Part shown: positions 25,359 to 35,316 of the stretch, in pieces | Position numbering within the stretch: position 1 is the first letter of the stretch | How the letters are laid out: each line of letters begins with the position of its first letter | Source of the DNA: Pseudomonas alloputida | Lineage (GTDB): Bacteria > Pseudomonadota > Gammaproteobacteria > Pseudomonadales > Pseudomonadaceae | Reading direction: 5' to 3' | Assembly: GCF_021283545.2 (NCBI RefSeq) | Contig: NZ_CP128540.1 | Span: 3,073,501-3,137,500, forward strand | DNA length: 64,000 nucleotides | The notes under the pieces: model-generated | What the model was told of the DNA's origin: nothing | The model's input: only the letters and a program-made list of their open reading frames with translations | The model's database searches: none | Made by a program: the position numbers and the translations under genes

Positions 25359-26435
25359 ATGAGCCAGTTTCACAGCCTGACCATCAAGCAAGTGCGCAAT
25401 GAGACCCGTGATGCGGTATCGATTGCCTTCGATGTGCCCGAGCACCTGCAGGGCCAGTTCCGCTTCACTCAGGGCCAGTACCTGGTCATGCGTACCCAGC
25501 TGGACAACGAAGAAGTCCGCCGCTCCTACTCCATCTGCAGCGCCGTGCAGGACGGCGAGCTGCGCGTGGCCGTCAAGCGCGTGCCGGGCGGGCGCTTCTC
25601 AGCGTTTGCCAATGAAGTGCTCAAGGCCGGTCAGCAGCTGGAAGTGATGCCGCCATCGGGTAGCTTCTTCGTGCCTTTGGACCCGGCTCGCCAGGGCAAC
25701 TATCTGGGGGTAGCTGCCGGCAGCGGCATCACCCCGATACTGTCGATCATCGCCACTACGCTGGCCAGCGAGCCGCACAGCCGTTTCACCTTGCTGTACG
25801 GCAACCGCTCCAGTTCGGGGGCGCTGTTCCGCGACAAGCTCGAAGACCTGAAAAACCGTTACCTCGACCGCTTGAACCTGATTTTCGTGTTCAGCCGCGA
25901 ACAGCAGGATGTCGACCTGTACAACGGCCGCATCGACGCCGACAAATGCGGCCAGCTGTTTTCGCGCTGGCTGGACGTTGCCGGCCTGGACGCGGCGTTC
26001 ATCTGCGGCCCGCAGGCGATGACCGAGACCGTGCGTGACAGCCTGCAGGCCAACGGCATGGCCAAGGAACGCATTCACTTCGAGCTGTTCGCCGCCGCCG
26101 GCAGCGAGGCCCGCCGCGAAGCCCGTGAGGCGGCACGCCAGGTGGATTCGGCGCTTAGCCATATCACCGTGATCAGCGACGGCCGGGCGCTGAGCTTCGA
26201 CCTGCCGCGCAACACCCAGAACGTGCTGGACGCCGGCAATGCCATCGGCGCCGAGCTGCCCTACTCGTGCAAGGCCGGCGTGTGCTCCACCTGCAAGTGC
26301 CGAGTGATCGAGGGCGAAGTGGAGATGGACAGCAACCATGCCCTCGAAGACTACGAAGTGGCGGCCGGGTATGTGCTGTCGTGCCAGACCTACCCGGTGA
26401 GTGACAAGGTGGTGCTGGACTTTGACCAGCTGTAG
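25359..26435 (+). CDS. paaE: PaaE, epoxidase reductase (FAD, NAD(P)H, 2Fe-2S)
   Basis: The product is 358 residues. The N-terminal FAD domain has RRSYSICSA and the NAD(P) domain has [15 protein letters not shown]. The C-terminal plant-type ferredoxin domain has [11 protein letters not shown] plus a later Cys (LSCQTYP). It passes electrons from NADPH to PaaA. ATG 25359 follows GTGGAG; GTG 25347 would add four residues. It is last in the epoxidase operon, followed by a REP element. Confidence 0.95.
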   Translation: MSQFHSLTIKQVRNETRDAVSIAFDVPEHLQGQFRFTQGQYLVMRTQLDNEEVRRSYSICSAVQDGELRVAVKRVPGGRFSAFANEVLKAGQQLEVMPPSGSFFVPLDPARQGNYLGVAAGSGITPILSIIATTLASEPHSRFTLLYGNRSSSGALFRDKLEDLKNRYLDRLNLIFVFSREQQDVDLYNGRIDADKCGQLFSRWLDVAGLDAAFICGPQAMTETVRDSLQANGMAKERIHFELFAAAGSEARREAREAARQVDSALSHITVISDGRALSFDLPRNTQNVLDAGNAIGAELPYSCKAGVCSTCKCRVIEGEVEMDSNHALEDYEVAAGYVLSCQTYPVSDKVVLDFDQL

Positions 26436-26444
26436 ACCGAGTCG

Positions 26445-26476
26445 GCTGCTTCGCGGGTAAACCCGCTCCTACAGGG
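26445..26476. repeat. P. putida REP element
   Basis: The sequence around TTCGCGGGTAAACCCGCTCC, followed by TACAGGG, is the P. putida 35-bp repetitive extragenic palindrome, with stem GCGGGT/ACCCGC. It lies between paaE and the transport genes. The opposite-orientation copy is at 31871-31902. Confidence 0.85.
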
Positions 26477-26576
26477 CCTTGGGGCAGCATCCTTACCTGC
26501 GAAGAGGGCCTAAGCAACAACGCAATACCCCGCGTGACCTCAACACAACAATTACAAAACCAAGAGATCGCTTGCC

Positions 26577-26885
26577 ATGACACCCGAACGCATAGAAAGC
26601 ATCGCCAACCACCCCGATTTCCAGCACCTGGTGCGGCGCAAGCGCCGCCTCAACGGCAGCCTGACCCTGGCCATGCTGGTGGTCTACTACGGCTTCGTCC
26701 TGCTGGTTGCGTTTTCGCCCAGCACCCTCGGCCAGTCCCTCAGCGGCGGCGTAACCACGGTCGGCATGCTGGTGGGCGTGTTGATGGTGCTGCTGTCCTT
26801 TGCCCTGACCGGCATCTATGTGCACCGCGCCAACAACGTGCTCGACCCGCTCAACGACAAGGTCAAGCAGGAGTGCGCACAATGA
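26577..26885 (+). CDS. DUF485 small membrane protein paired with a symporter
   Basis: The product is 102 residues with two membrane segments (about 30-50 and 63-83) and the DUF485 layout ([13 protein letters not shown] at the start). Such proteins (YjcH type) are encoded directly before acetate/solute symporters, as here: the stop overlaps the next ATG (ATGA). The role is probably accessory to the transporter. Confidence 0.88.
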   Translation: MTPERIESIANHPDFQHLVRRKRRLNGSLTLAMLVVYYGFVLLVAFSPSTLGQSLSGGVTTVGMLVGVLMVLLSFALTGIYVHRANNVLDPLNDKVKQECAQ

Positions 26886-28444
26886 ACTGGACCGCCATTT
26901 CGATGTTCATGGTGTTTGTCTGCTTCACCCTGCTGGTCACCCGCTGGGCTGCCCTGCGCACCCGCTCGGCCAGTGACTTCTACACCGCCGGCGGCGGCTT
27001 GACCGGTATGCAGAACGGCCTGGCAATCGCTGGCGACATGATCAGTGCCGCTTCGTTCCTGGGCATTTCCGCGATGATGTTCATGAACGGCTACGACGGC
27101 CTGTTGTATGCCCTCGGTGTCCTGGCGGGCTGGCCGATCATCCTGTTCCTGATTGCCGAGCGCCTGCGTAACCTGGGTAAGTACACCTTTGCCGACGTGG
27201 TCAGCTACCGGTTGGCGCAAACCCCAGTGCGCTTGACCTCGGCTTTCGGCACCCTGGTGGTGGCGCTGATGTACCTGGTGGCGCAAATGGTCGGCGCTGG
27301 CAAGCTGATCGAGCTGCTGTTCGGCATCAGCTACCTGTACGCCGTGATGCTGGTCGGGGTGCTGATGGTTTCCTATGTCACCTTCGGTGGCATGCTCGCC
27401 ACCACCTGGGTGCAGATCATCAAGGCGGTAATGCTGCTATCAGGCACCAGTTTCATGGCCTTCATGGTGCTCAAGCACTTCGGCTTCAGCACCGAGGCCA
27501 TGTTTGCCAGTGCGGTGGCCGTGCATGCCAAGGGCCAGGCGATCATGGCCCCAGGCGGCTTGTTGTCCAACCCGGTGGACGCCATTTCCCTCGGTTTGGG
27601 CATGATGTTCGGCACCGCTGGCCTGCCGCATATCCTGATGCGCTTTTTCACTGTCAGTGATGCCAAGGAAGCACGCAAGAGCGTGTTCTACGCCACCGGT
27701 TTCATTGGTTACTTCTACCTGCTGCTGATCGTTGTCGGTTTTGGCGCCATCGTCATGGTCGGCACTGAGCCGTCCTACCGCGACGCCACTGGCGCCATCA
27801 TCGGTGGCGGCAACATGGTCGCCGTGCACCTGGCCCAGGCCGTGGGTGGCAACCTGTTCCTCGGCTTCATCTCAGCCGTGGCCTTCGCCACCATTCTGGC
27901 TGTGGTCGCTGGCCTGGCGCTGTCCGGCGCATCGGCGGTGTCCCACGACCTGTATGCCTGCGTGATGCGCAAAGGCAAGGCGACCGAGCAAGAGGAAATG
28001 CGCGTGTCACGCATTGCCACGTTGCTCATCGGCCTGCTGGCGGTGATCCTGGGCCTGATGTTCGAGTCGCAGAACATTGCCTTCCTTTCCGGCCTGGTGC
28101 TGGCGGTGGCCGCTTCGGTCAACTTCCCGGTGCTGCTCCTTTCCATGTTCTGGAAAGGCCTGACCACCCGTGGCGCGGTGTGCGGCAGCATGGCCGGGCT
28201 GGTCTCGGCGGTGCTGTTGGTAGTGTTGGGCCCGGCGGTGTGGGTCAACGTGCTGCACAACGAAACGGCGCTGTTCCCCTACAGCAACCCTGCGCTGTTC
28301 TCCATGAGCCTGGCCTTCCTCAGTGCCTGGGTGTTCTCGGTTACCGATACCTCCGAACGTGCCGTTGAAGAACGTGGTCGCTACCTGGGCCAGTTCATCC
28401 GCTCCATGACCGGTATCGGCGCGGCTGGCGCCAGCAAACACTGA
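26882..28444 (+). CDS. paaL: Sodium:solute symporter, probable phenylacetate permease
   Basis: The product is 520 residues with about 13 membrane helices. It has the SSS-family stretch [28 protein letters not shown] near the N-terminus (named here only; key residues G-G-G and G-D). It resembles ActP (acetate permease). In P. putida the equivalent gene in the paa cluster is the phenylacetate permease PaaL. ATG 26882 overlaps DUF485. Substrate is inferred from location between paaE and paaZ. Confidence 0.85.
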   Translation: MNWTAISMFMVFVCFTLLVTRWAALRTRSASDFYTAGGGLTGMQNGLAIAGDMISAASFLGISAMMFMNGYDGLLYALGVLAGWPIILFLIAERLRNLGKYTFADVVSYRLAQTPVRLTSAFGTLVVALMYLVAQMVGAGKLIELLFGISYLYAVMLVGVLMVSYVTFGGMLATTWVQIIKAVMLLSGTSFMAFMVLKHFGFSTEAMFASAVAVHAKGQAIMAPGGLLSNPVDAISLGLGMMFGTAGLPHILMRFFTVSDAKEARKSVFYATGFIGYFYLLLIVVGFGAIVMVGTEPSYRDATGAIIGGGNMVAVHLAQAVGGNLFLGFISAVAFATILAVVAGLALSGASAVSHDLYACVMRKGKATEQEEMRVSRIATLLIGLLAVILGLMFESQNIAFLSGLVLAVAASVNFPVLLLSMFWKGLTTRGAVCGSMAGLVSAVLLVVLGPAVWVNVLHNETALFPYSNPALFSMSLAFLSAWVFSVTDTSERAVEERGRYLGQFIRSMTGIGAAGASKH

Positions 28445-28462
28445 CTTCAAGGACGAACAGAC

Positions 28463-29716
28463 ATGTCGGGTAAAACAACAACAATGAACCGCACACACTT
28501 CCTGTCAGCCGCCTGGCTGGCCACCGTTGCCCTGCCGATGCCCGCGCTGGCCGACTTCATCGGCGACAGCCATGCACGCCTGGAGCTGCGCAACCACTAC
28601 ATCAACCGTGATTTCCGCCAGAGCAACGCCCCGCAGGCCAAGGCCGAGGAATGGGGCCAAGGCTTTACCGCCAAGCTCGAATCGGGCTTTACCGAGGGCC
28701 CGGTCGGCTTTGGCGTGGATGCCCTGGGCCAGTTGGGCATCAAGCTCGACTCCAGCCGCGACCGTCGCAACACCGGCCTGCTGCCTTTTGGCCCGAACAG
28801 TCACGAACCGGTCGACGACTACAGCGAGCTGGGCCTGACCGGCAAGGTACGTGTGTCCAAGAGCACCTTGCGGCTGGGCACCTTGCAGCCGATCCTGCCG
28901 GTGGTGGTGTACAACGACACCCGCCTGCTGGCGTCCAGCTTCCAGGGTGGCCTGCTCACCAGTCAGGACCTCGATGGCCTCACCTTCAATGCCGGACGCC
29001 TGACCAAGGCCAACCTGCGTGACTCCTCTGGCCGCGACGACATCGGCTATGGCGCTGCCAGCAGTGACCACCTGGACTTTGGTGGTGGCAGCTACGCCAT
29101 CACCCCGCAAACCACGGTCAGCTATTACTACGCCAAGCTCCAGGACATCTACCGTCAGCAGTTCGTCGGTCTGATCGACACCCGCCCGCTGGCAGAAGGT
29201 GTGAGCCTGCGCAGTGACCTGCGCTACTTCGACAGCCGCAACGACGGTGCCGAGCGTGCCGGCAACATCGACAACCGTAACTTCAACGCCATGTTCACCC
29301 TGGGCGTGCGGGCGCACAAGTTCACCGCCACCTGGCAGCAGATGTCCGGTGACAGCGCCTTCCCGTTCGTCAACGGCGGCGACCCGTTCACCGTCAACCT
29401 GGTCACCTACAACACCTTCACCCGCGCCGGGCTGGACTCTTGGCAAGTGCGCTACGACTACGACTTCGTTGCCATGGGCATCCCCGGCCTGAGTTTCATG
29501 ACCCGCTATACCGACGGTCGCCACGCGGAAACTGCCACCGTGACCAATGGCCGTGAGCGCGAGCGCGACACCGACATCACGTATGTCATCCAGAGTGGCC
29601 CGTTCAAGGACGTCAGCCTGCGCTGGCGCAATGTCACCTTCCGCTCCGGCAACGGCCTGACCAACGCCGTGGACGAAAACCGCCTGATCATCGGCTACAC
29701 CCTGGCGCTGTGGTAA
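28463..29716 (+). CDS. paaM: OprD-family outer-membrane porin of the paa cluster
   Basis: The product is 417 residues. A signal peptide ends ...PMPALA before DFIGD; start ATG 28463 or 28484 (MNRTHF). The mature chain has alternating amphipathic strands and ends TLALW, with a C-terminal aromatic residue typical of outer-membrane barrels. It matches OprD/PhaK-type specific porins. The likely role is uptake of phenylacetate across the outer membrane, working with the symporter 19 bp upstream. Confidence 0.87.
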   Translation: MSGKTTTMNRTHFLSAAWLATVALPMPALADFIGDSHARLELRNHYINRDFRQSNAPQAKAEEWGQGFTAKLESGFTEGPVGFGVDALGQLGIKLDSSRDRRNTGLLPFGPNSHEPVDDYSELGLTGKVRVSKSTLRLGTLQPILPVVVYNDTRLLASSFQGGLLTSQDLDGLTFNAGRLTKANLRDSSGRDDIGYGAASSDHLDFGGGSYAITPQTTVSYYYAKLQDIYRQQFVGLIDTRPLAEGVSLRSDLRYFDSRNDGAERAGNIDNRNFNAMFTLGVRAHKFTATWQQMSGDSAFPFVNGGDPFTVNLVTYNTFTRAGLDSWQVRYDYDFVAMGIPGLSFMTRYTDGRHAETATVTNGRERERDTDITYVIQSGPFKDVSLRWRNVTFRSGNGLTNAVDENRLIIGYTLALW

Positions 29717-29753
29717 CAGCGCCCCCCACTTTTTGAACAGCATGGAGAACAGC

Positions 29754-31808
29754 ATGTCTGCCGCCCCTACTCTGCAAAGTTTCATCGCCGGCCGTTGGCT
29801 AGGCCAGCACGGCGCCCAGGCCTTGCGCAGCGCCCTCGACGGCCACGTACTGGCCTACAGCCATGAAGAGCGCCCGGACTTCGCCGAAGCTGTGGACTAC
29901 GCGCGTGCACGCGGCCTTGCTTCGCTGATGGGCATGGATTTCCAACAACGTGCCCAACGCCTCAAAGCCCTGGCCCTGTACCTGGCCGAATGCAAGGAGC
30001 AGCTCTACGCCCTGTCGCACCACAGCGGCGCCACCCGGGCTGACAGCTGGATCGACATCGAAGGCGGCAACGCCACGCTGTTCTCCTATGCCGGTATCGG
30101 CAGCCGCGAGCTGCCGTCGGGTAACCTGGTGCACGAGGGCCCAGCCATACCGTTGGGCAAGCAAGGCCATTTCGCCGGTAGTCATATCCTGGTGCCACGG
30201 GCAGGCGTTGCGGTGCACATCAACGCGTTCAACTTCCCCATCTGGGGCATGCTGGAAAAGTTTGCCCCGACGTTCCTCGCCGGTATGCCCTGCATCGTCA
30301 AGCCGGCGACCTCGACCAGCTATTTGACCGAGGCCGTGGTACGCCTGATGAATGCCTCTGGCCTGCTACCCGAAGGCAGCCTGCAGCTGGTTATCGGCAG
30401 CACCGGCGACCTGCTCGACCGCCTGCAGGGGCAGGACGTGGTGACCTTCACCGGCTCCGCCGACACTGCCGCGAAACTGCGCGTGACGCCCAACCTGATT
30501 CGCAACTCGGTGCCGTTCACCGCCGAGGCCGACTCGCTCAACTGCGCCATCCTCGGCCCGGACGTGAGTCCGGACAGCGAAGAGTTTGACCTGTACATCA
30601 AGGAAGTGGTGCGTGAAATGACCACTAAAGCCGGACAGAAGTGCACCGCCATACGCCGTGCGATCGTCCCGGCCAGGCACCTGGATGCCGTTGCCACCCG
30701 CCTGCGCGAGCGCCTGAGCAAGGTCGTGGTTGGCGACCCGTCGCTTGAAGGTGTGCGCATGGGCGCCCTGGCCTCCCATGACCAGCAGCGCGATGTCGGC
30801 GAGCGGGTGCGCAGCCTGCTGCAGAGTTGTGACCAGCTGTTCGGCGCCAGCGATGGCTTTGCCCCGCGGGGCGAAGGCGTGGCTGAAGGCGCGTTCTTTG
30901 CGCCAACCTTGTTGCAGGCCCGCGATCCGCATGCCGAGGGCGGCGCCCACGATATCGAAGCGTTCGGCCCGGTCAGTACGCTGATGGCCTATGACGACCT
31001 CGACGAAGCCTTGGCACTGGCTGCCCGTGGCAAAGGCAGCCTGGTGGCGACCCTGGTCACCGCCGACCGCAGCGTGGCCGCCAAGGCTATCCCGGTGGCT
31101 GCTGCCTGGCATGGCCGGCTGCTGGTGCTCGATAGCCAGGCTGCCAAGGAGTCCACCGGTCACGGCTCGCCGCTGCCGCAGCTCAAGCACGGTGGCCCGG
31201 GCCGCGCCGGCGGTGGTGAAGAGCTGGGAGGCCTGCGTGCGGTGAAGCACTACCTGCAGCGCGCTGCAGTACAAGGCTCGCCGAGCATGCTCACGGCGGT
31301 CACCGGCGAGTACGTGCGCGGCGGCGAAGTGATCGAAACCGAAGTACACCCGTTCCGTCGCTACTTCGAGCAGCTGCGTGTCGGCGAGTCGCTGCTCACC
31401 CATCGCCGCACCGTGACAGAAGCTGACTTGGTCAATTTCGGCTGCCTGTCAGGCGACCATTTCTACATGCACTTCGACGAAATCGCCGCCAAGGCCTCGC
31501 AGTTCGGTAAACGCATTGCCCACGGTTACTTCGTACTGTCGGCAGCGGCCGGGCTGTTCGTGTCGCCCGGCGCCGGACCGGTATTGGCCAACTATGGGCT
31601 GGACACCCTGCGCTTCATCAACCCGGTGGGCATTGGCGATACCATCCAGGCGCGCCTGACCTGCAAGCGCAAGATCGACCAGGGCAAGACCAGCCCGCTG
31701 GGGCAGCCGCAGGGGGTGGTGGCGTGGGATGTGGAAGTAACCAATCAGCTGGGTGAATTGGTGGCCAGCTATGACATCCTGACCTTGGTGCTGAAAAAAC
31801 CAGCATGA
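29754..31808 (+). CDS. paaZ: PaaZ (PaaN), oxepin-CoA hydrolase/aldehyde dehydrogenase fusion
   Basis: The product is 684 residues. The N-terminal aldehyde dehydrogenase part (about 1-520) has TGSADTAAK and the catalytic Cys in KAGQKCTAIRR. The C-terminal MaoC-like hydratase part (about 540-680) has FGCLSGDHFYMHFDE. The enzyme opens oxepin-CoA and oxidises the aldehyde to 3-oxo-5,6-dehydrosuberyl-CoA. GGAG and the conserved MSAAPTLQSF start support ATG 29754; in-frame ATG 29733 is less likely. It is last in the cluster. Confidence 0.95.
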   Translation: MSAAPTLQSFIAGRWLGQHGAQALRSALDGHVLAYSHEERPDFAEAVDYARARGLASLMGMDFQQRAQRLKALALYLAECKEQLYALSHHSGATRADSWIDIEGGNATLFSYAGIGSRELPSGNLVHEGPAIPLGKQGHFAGSHILVPRAGVAVHINAFNFPIWGMLEKFAPTFLAGMPCIVKPATSTSYLTEAVVRLMNASGLLPEGSLQLVIGSTGDLLDRLQGQDVVTFTGSADTAAKLRVTPNLIRNSVPFTAEADSLNCAILGPDVSPDSEEFDLYIKEVVREMTTKAGQKCTAIRRAIVPARHLDAVATRLRERLSKVVVGDPSLEGVRMGALASHDQQRDVGERVRSLLQSCDQLFGASDGFAPRGEGVAEGAFFAPTLLQARDPHAEGGAHDIEAFGPVSTLMAYDDLDEALALAARGKGSLVATLVTADRSVAAKAIPVAAAWHGRLLVLDSQAAKESTGHGSPLPQLKHGGPGRAGGGEELGGLRAVKHYLQRAAVQGSPSMLTAVTGEYVRGGEVIETEVHPFRRYFEQLRVGESLLTHRRTVTEADLVNFGCLSGDHFYMHFDEIAAKASQFGKRIAHGYFVLSAAAGLFVSPGAGPVLANYGLDTLRFINPVGIGDTIQARLTCKRKIDQGKTSPLGQPQGVVAWDVEVTNQLGELVASYDILTLVLKKPA

Positions 31809-31870
31809 TGTGTAGAAGCCACTGGCCTCTTCTCGGGCAAGCCGTCTCTGACCGGCACTGCACAGCTCCC

Positions 31871-31902
31871 TCGTAGGAGCGGGTTCACCCGCGAAGAGGC
31901 CG
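31871..31902. repeat. P. putida REP element, inverted copy
   Basis: TCGTAGGAGCGGGTTCACCC followed by GCGAAGAGGCCGG is the REP consensus read on the other strand. It lies 62 bp after paaZ in the 31809-32041 gene-free stretch, in which I see no gene or clear promoter. Confidence 0.87.
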
Positions 31903-32041
31903 GTAGGTGCTCAAGGCACTTGGGATCGATGCACGTACCTGGCTGCAGTGAAGAATTCAGGCATCTGAAACCGTTGGTCAGCGACTGCCAATGCTCAGTG
32001 GACCTCTGGCGTGCACCTGTCGCTCTTAATTCATAAGGATC

Positions 32042-32230
32042 ATGAACGAGGACTGCACCATGAATTCCCTACTGCGAATGGGTGGCGGCAATGTTGAAGA
32101 TGACTGGCCGGAGCTGGAGCCGGATCGACGCAATGATCGGGCAGACGACCCGGATACCGACCCTAATGTGACTGATGATGAGGAAAATCGTCCCGGCGTC
32201 CCGGCCAGCGACCCTGAGTCTGGCGCCTGA
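32042..32230 (+). CDS. Small acidic hypothetical protein
   Basis: The frame gives 62 residues, strongly acidic and Asp/Pro-rich (DDWPELEPDRR..., DTDPNVTDDEE), with no signal peptide or membrane helix. Starts at 32042 (AAGGA upstream) and 32060 (GAGG 8 nt upstream) are both possible. A good terminator follows 20 bp after the stop, which supports a real transcript. I do not recognise the family; it resembles other disordered stress-related proteins of pseudomonads in composition only. Confidence 0.62.
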   Translation: MNEDCTMNSLLRMGGGNVEDDWPELEPDRRNDRADDPDTDPNVTDDEENRPGVPASDPESGA

Positions 32231-32250
32231 CACTAGGAGTGTCAGCGTAC

Positions 32251-32288
32251 ACTGCAGGAGCGGGCACGTCCGTTCCTGCAGTTTCTTT
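32251..32288 (+). terminator. Intrinsic terminator after the small acidic gene
   Basis: ACTGCAGGA (32251-32259) pairs with TCCTGCAGT (32274-32282), followed by TTCTTTT. It also lies just beyond the stop of the leftward gene at 32309. Confidence 0.8.
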
Positions 32289-32308
32289 TACCGGTTGCAG
32301 GCGAGCTG

Positions 32309-32578
32309 TTAAACCATCGCCGCCGGATCGCCCACCGACTGGTTGGGCTTGCTCCCCGAAATCCGCCAGCTCACGGCGGTAATGCCGTAACGCTCGGCCA
32401 TCGGCCGACTGACCTTCCTGATTTTCTCGCGACCGAACTTGGGAATGATGCCAATGCCCGCATCACAACTTGCCCAATGCCAGGCCTCGGCATTGTCCAG
32501 GCGTTCCAGGCGGATGATGAAACTGCGCGGTTGGTCATGCAGTTTGTAATCGATTATGTACAGCTGTGGGCTAGGCAT
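32309..32578 (-). CDS. Small conserved protein, DUF6555-like
   Basis: The protein is 89 residues from ATG 32578, which has AGGAGG 8 nt upstream. Longer in-frame starts reach 32710 but lack such a site. Features include LYIIDYKLHDQPRSFIIRLERL, AWHWASCDAGIGIIPKF and SRPMAERYGI. I associate this pattern with a small Pseudomonas family (DUF6555), from memory. There is no membrane segment and the function is unknown. Confidence 0.75.
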   Translation of the reverse strand: MPSPQLYIIDYKLHDQPRSFIIRLERLDNAEAWHWASCDAGIGIIPKFGREKIRKVSRPMAERYGITAVSWRISGSKPNQSVGDPAAMV

Positions 32579-32604
32579 CGCAGGGGGCCTCCTCTTCTCC
32601 ATGG

Positions 32605-32667
32605 ATGACATTTTGATTGATCGGGCGGTGGCCAGAAGATTCAAAATTTTGTCTAACAAAATGTCAT
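32605..32667. repeat. Nested inverted repeats upstream of the DUF6555-like gene
   Basis: ATGACATTTTG (32605-32615) is repeated inverted as CAAAATGTCAT (32657-32667), an 11-bp perfect match. Inside it, ATTTTGTCTAACAAAAT (32646-32662) is a 7-bp perfect inverted repeat around CTA. The symmetry and position between two leftward small genes suggest regulator-binding sites. Confidence 0.55.
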
Positions 32668-32742
32668 GGCGCGATTCCGGGGCGGCTACCCCGAAATCGC
32701 TGCTGGGCACCTATGGGGAGCTGTCGTTCAGCGAAAGCCCCC

Positions 32743-32952
32743 TCACTGGTTGCGGCCTGCGCCGTGGCTATTGCGCCCTCCCTTGCGACCGGCTTCCGAT
32801 GCCCGTTGGCGGTCGTTGGCAAAGTTGCCGCCAGATGCCTGGCCACCCTTGTGGCCAGCGCGCGATGCCCTCTCGCGGTCATTGGCAAAGTTACCTGAGT
32901 TGGTTTCCTTGGTGCCGCCGCGCTGGCGGGTTCGCTCTTGGTCCTGCGCCAT
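32743..32952 (-). CDS. KGG-motif stress-induced protein
   Basis: The product is 69 residues from ATG 32952 with AAGGAG 7 nt upstream. It has two repeats of the form GGNFANDRxRASxAGxKGG, the KGG (con-10-like) motif of small stress proteins. It is very hydrophilic and probably disordered. A related gene lies at 50437-50619. Such genes are often induced by stress or in stationary phase. Confidence 0.85.
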   Translation of the reverse strand: MAQDQERTRQRGGTKETNSGNFANDRERASRAGHKGGQASGGNFANDRQRASEAGRKGGRNSHGAGRNQ

Positions 32953-33187
32953 GTCGTTTCTCCTTGCGATGGATTGGCTGATCGCATGAATCGATGCCAT
33001 GCCTAGCTTCCGAGCCCCCGATCGGTCGCTGTGCTCAATGGTTTTACAATCAGCTGACCGGTGGCACTAAAAACAGGCAGGCAGGCTCTTTGCGTGCTGG
33101 AAGTGACCGTTCGTCAGCTTCAACGCAACGTTTATTGCCAGCCAGGGCCGAAACTTCATGCAATGAAGGAATTGCCCAGGAGCCTGA

Positions 33188-33586
33188 ATGAAGCCAGTCA
33201 AGCATCGCGCCACAATCATTTGCCGGCATGGCAAGCAGCGCCACAAATGGTTGTGGGTAAGAAAGCCCAACGCGCCCTGGACCCTTCCAGGCGGCAAGAT
33301 CGAGCCCGGCGAGACACCTATGCAGGCCGCCGAGCGGGAGTTGCTTGAAGAGACTGGGCTAAAGGCTGAATCGCTGATTTTGTTGATGCGCCACGAAACG
33401 CCAGAGCGGATGCATTACGTGTTCGCAGCGGAGTTTGCCGACGCACCGCAGCCCAAGGCCCGGCATGAGATCTCCGACTGCCGCTTTGCCCACCTGGACC
33501 AGGTGGCTGTGGTGAAGGGCGAGATCAAGGCCCTGATCCGCTCCTTGCTGGCTTGTGACGCGAGCACTGCGGCGTCCGTTCGGTAA
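33188..33586 (+). CDS. NUDIX hydrolase
   Basis: The product is 132 residues. The Nudix box is complete: GGKIEPGETPMQAAERELLEETGL read as G-x5-E-x7-R-E-x2-E-E-x-G. The substrate (nucleotide diphosphate type) is not evident. AGGAGC upstream of ATG 33188 supports the start. It ends 1 bp before the convergent ClpP-like gene. Resembles small DIPP/MutT-like housekeeping enzymes. Confidence 0.9.
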   Translation: MKPVKHRATIICRHGKQRHKWLWVRKPNAPWTLPGGKIEPGETPMQAAERELLEETGLKAESLILLMRHETPERMHYVFAAEFADAPQPKARHEISDCRFAHLDQVAVVKGEIKALIRSLLACDASTAASVR

Positions 33587-33587
33587 G

Positions 33588-34139
33588 CTAGGCGTGCACA
33601 CTCCACTGCGTTGCGTCTGACGCGATCGGCATCTCGTCGATTTCATGGATCATCCCGTTTTCCAGCGCCTCCCGCGGCGCCAGTATCCTTGGATAGGCCA
33701 TTAGATAACGCGGTACATCCAAAACCTCGGCCGCGCCTTTCGTGCGCTCCGCCACGATCTGCGCATACAGGCGCAGGTCGTAATCCAGGCTCATCGCATA
33801 CTCGGACATCCGCGAATGGTCCACCGAACCATGCAAGGTCCAATGAAACGGGTGGAAAAGAAACTTGCTGAAACTGCAAGCCGTGCGTCGCTCTCCGGCA
33901 AGGAAGAGGATATTGCCCATGGATTCCACCGTGCCCAGGTTGTGGGTATGCACCTCCACGGGTAATGCCCGCAGAAAGTTGTACAGGGTAAACCCATAGC
34001 TGCATTCGCCGCCCATGGTGGCGATGTTCAGTTGCAGAAGCTCGGCACCCTGTTGCAATGCCCGCGAGCAGGTCGTGATCAGGTTGCCGCAGGTTGACGA
34101 ATTGATCGGTCCGGTGAAGTGGATGATATGTCTGGCCAT
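33588..34139 (-). CDS. ClpP-family serine protease-like protein
   Basis: The product is 183 residues from ATG 34139 (GGAGG 7 nt upstream; the frame is open to 34184). The ClpP-type nucleophile is in GTVESMGN (S73) and the catalytic-type His in FLFHPFHW (H96), with an acidic region near 120-127. This is shorter and divergent from housekeeping ClpP, and close to the ClpP/TepA-like proteins of pseudomonads. No AAA+ partner lies nearby. Protease activity is inferred from the residues. Confidence 0.85.
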   Translation of the reverse strand: MARHIIHFTGPINSSTCGNLITTCSRALQQGAELLQLNIATMGGECSYGFTLYNFLRALPVEVHTHNLGTVESMGNILFLAGERRTACSFSKFLFHPFHWTLHGSVDHSRMSEYAMSLDYDLRLYAQIVAERTKGAAEVLDVPRYLMAYPRILAPREALENGMIHEIDEMPIASDATQWSVHA

Positions 34140-34398
34140 GCTTGCCTCCACGGGTGGCAGGTCATTGCTTGATCTTTTGCCCATCGTCGCCCAACCCGGC
34201 CCTCTGGCGGTGGGCGAAACGCTCGAATGTCATCCTGGCACCCTTCCATGAAACGGGTATGCGGTGGAGACGCCAACTGCCGCAAAGTTCAACTCGGCGT
34301 CAGCATTTCCGTTGGTCAAGCGTTGTGAACCCTCGCCGGCCTTTGCCGGTCGCACTTTCAGAGCGACCGAACAAGGAACCGGCAGTGAGGACGGCAGC

Positions 34399-35316
34399 GT
34401 GAGCGATATTCGCATCGGTATCTCCGGGTGGCGCTATGGCCCCTGGCGCAAGGACTTCTACCCCAAAGGCCTGAAACAGGACGATGAACTGGCATTCGCT
34501 TCACGGGCGGTGAACAGCATCGAGATCAATGGCTCGTTCTACAGCCTGCAGACGCCCGAGCGCTATCTGGGCTGGCGTGAAGCAACGCCGGAAGGCTTCG
34601 TGTTCGCAGTCAAGGGGCCGCGCTATATCACCCATGTCCGGCGGTTGAAGGAAATCGAAGAGCCCGTGGCCAATTTTTTCGCTTCCGGCCCGCTGCTGTT
34701 GGGCGAAAAACTCGGGCCGTTCCTGTGGCAGTTCCCCCCTAGCATGAAGTTCGATGAAGACCGTTTTGCCCGGTTCCTGGAGCTGCTGCCACACACACGC
34801 AAAGCGGCCCGTGAACGCGCCCAAGGCTGCGCCGAGCGCCTGAAGGGTAATGGCAGCCTTGCCATCAAGGGCAATGCTCGCTTGCGTCACGCCGTGGAAA
34901 TCCGCCACGAGAGCTTCCTTTGCGAAGCGTTTGTCAAGCTGTTACGCAAGCACCGCGTGGCCTTGGTGGTTGCCGACAGCGCCGGCAAATGGCCCTATGT
35001 CGAAGACGTTACTGCCGACTTCGTCTACATGCGTCTGCACGGCGATGTAGAGCTGTACAGCAGCGGCTATACCGCACGCGCGCTGCGCCGCTGGAAGGAG
35101 CGTATCCAGCAATGGAGTGAAGGCCGCCAGGCCGACGATGCTCGCCTGATCGTGCCTGGGCCGCCGCCTCGGCGTGCGACACGCGATGTGTACTGCTACT
35201 TCGACAACGACCAGAAGGTTCACGCACCCTACGACGCCAGGCGCTTGCTGCAAAAGCTGTCGTTGGACCATGAGCTGATGACCGAGCCAGGCGTGGTGCC
35301 GGAGGTGGCCTTGTGA
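34399..35316 (+). CDS. DUF72 family protein
   Basis: The product is 305 residues from GTG 34399 (GAGG 8 nt upstream); ATG 34264 is an in-frame alternative without support. The TIM-barrel-like DUF72 pattern is clear: IGISGWRYGPWRKDFYP, SIEINGSFYSLQ, VKGPRYITH, LWQFPPSMKFD, AVEIRHESF. Function is unknown. It overlaps the next gene at the stop/GTG junction, heading a four-gene operon with membrane-lipid genes. Confidence 0.88.
   Translation: MSDIRIGISGWRYGPWRKDFYPKGLKQDDELAFASRAVNSIEINGSFYSLQTPERYLGWREATPEGFVFAVKGPRYITHVRRLKEIEEPVANFFASGPLLLGEKLGPFLWQFPPSMKFDEDRFARFLELLPHTRKAARERAQGCAERLKGNGSLAIKGNARLRHAVEIRHESFLCEAFVKLLRKHRVALVVADSAGKWPYVEDVTADFVYMRLHGDVELYSSGYTARALRRWKERIQQWSEGRQADDARLIVPGPPPRRATRDVYCYFDNDQKVHAPYDARRLLQKLSLDHELMTEPGVVPEVAL

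Noticed and set aside
28505..29785. 426-residue open frame antisense to the porin
   Set aside because: Shadow of a GC-rich gene; no recognisable motif and the porin has a signal peptide and terminal aromatic residue.
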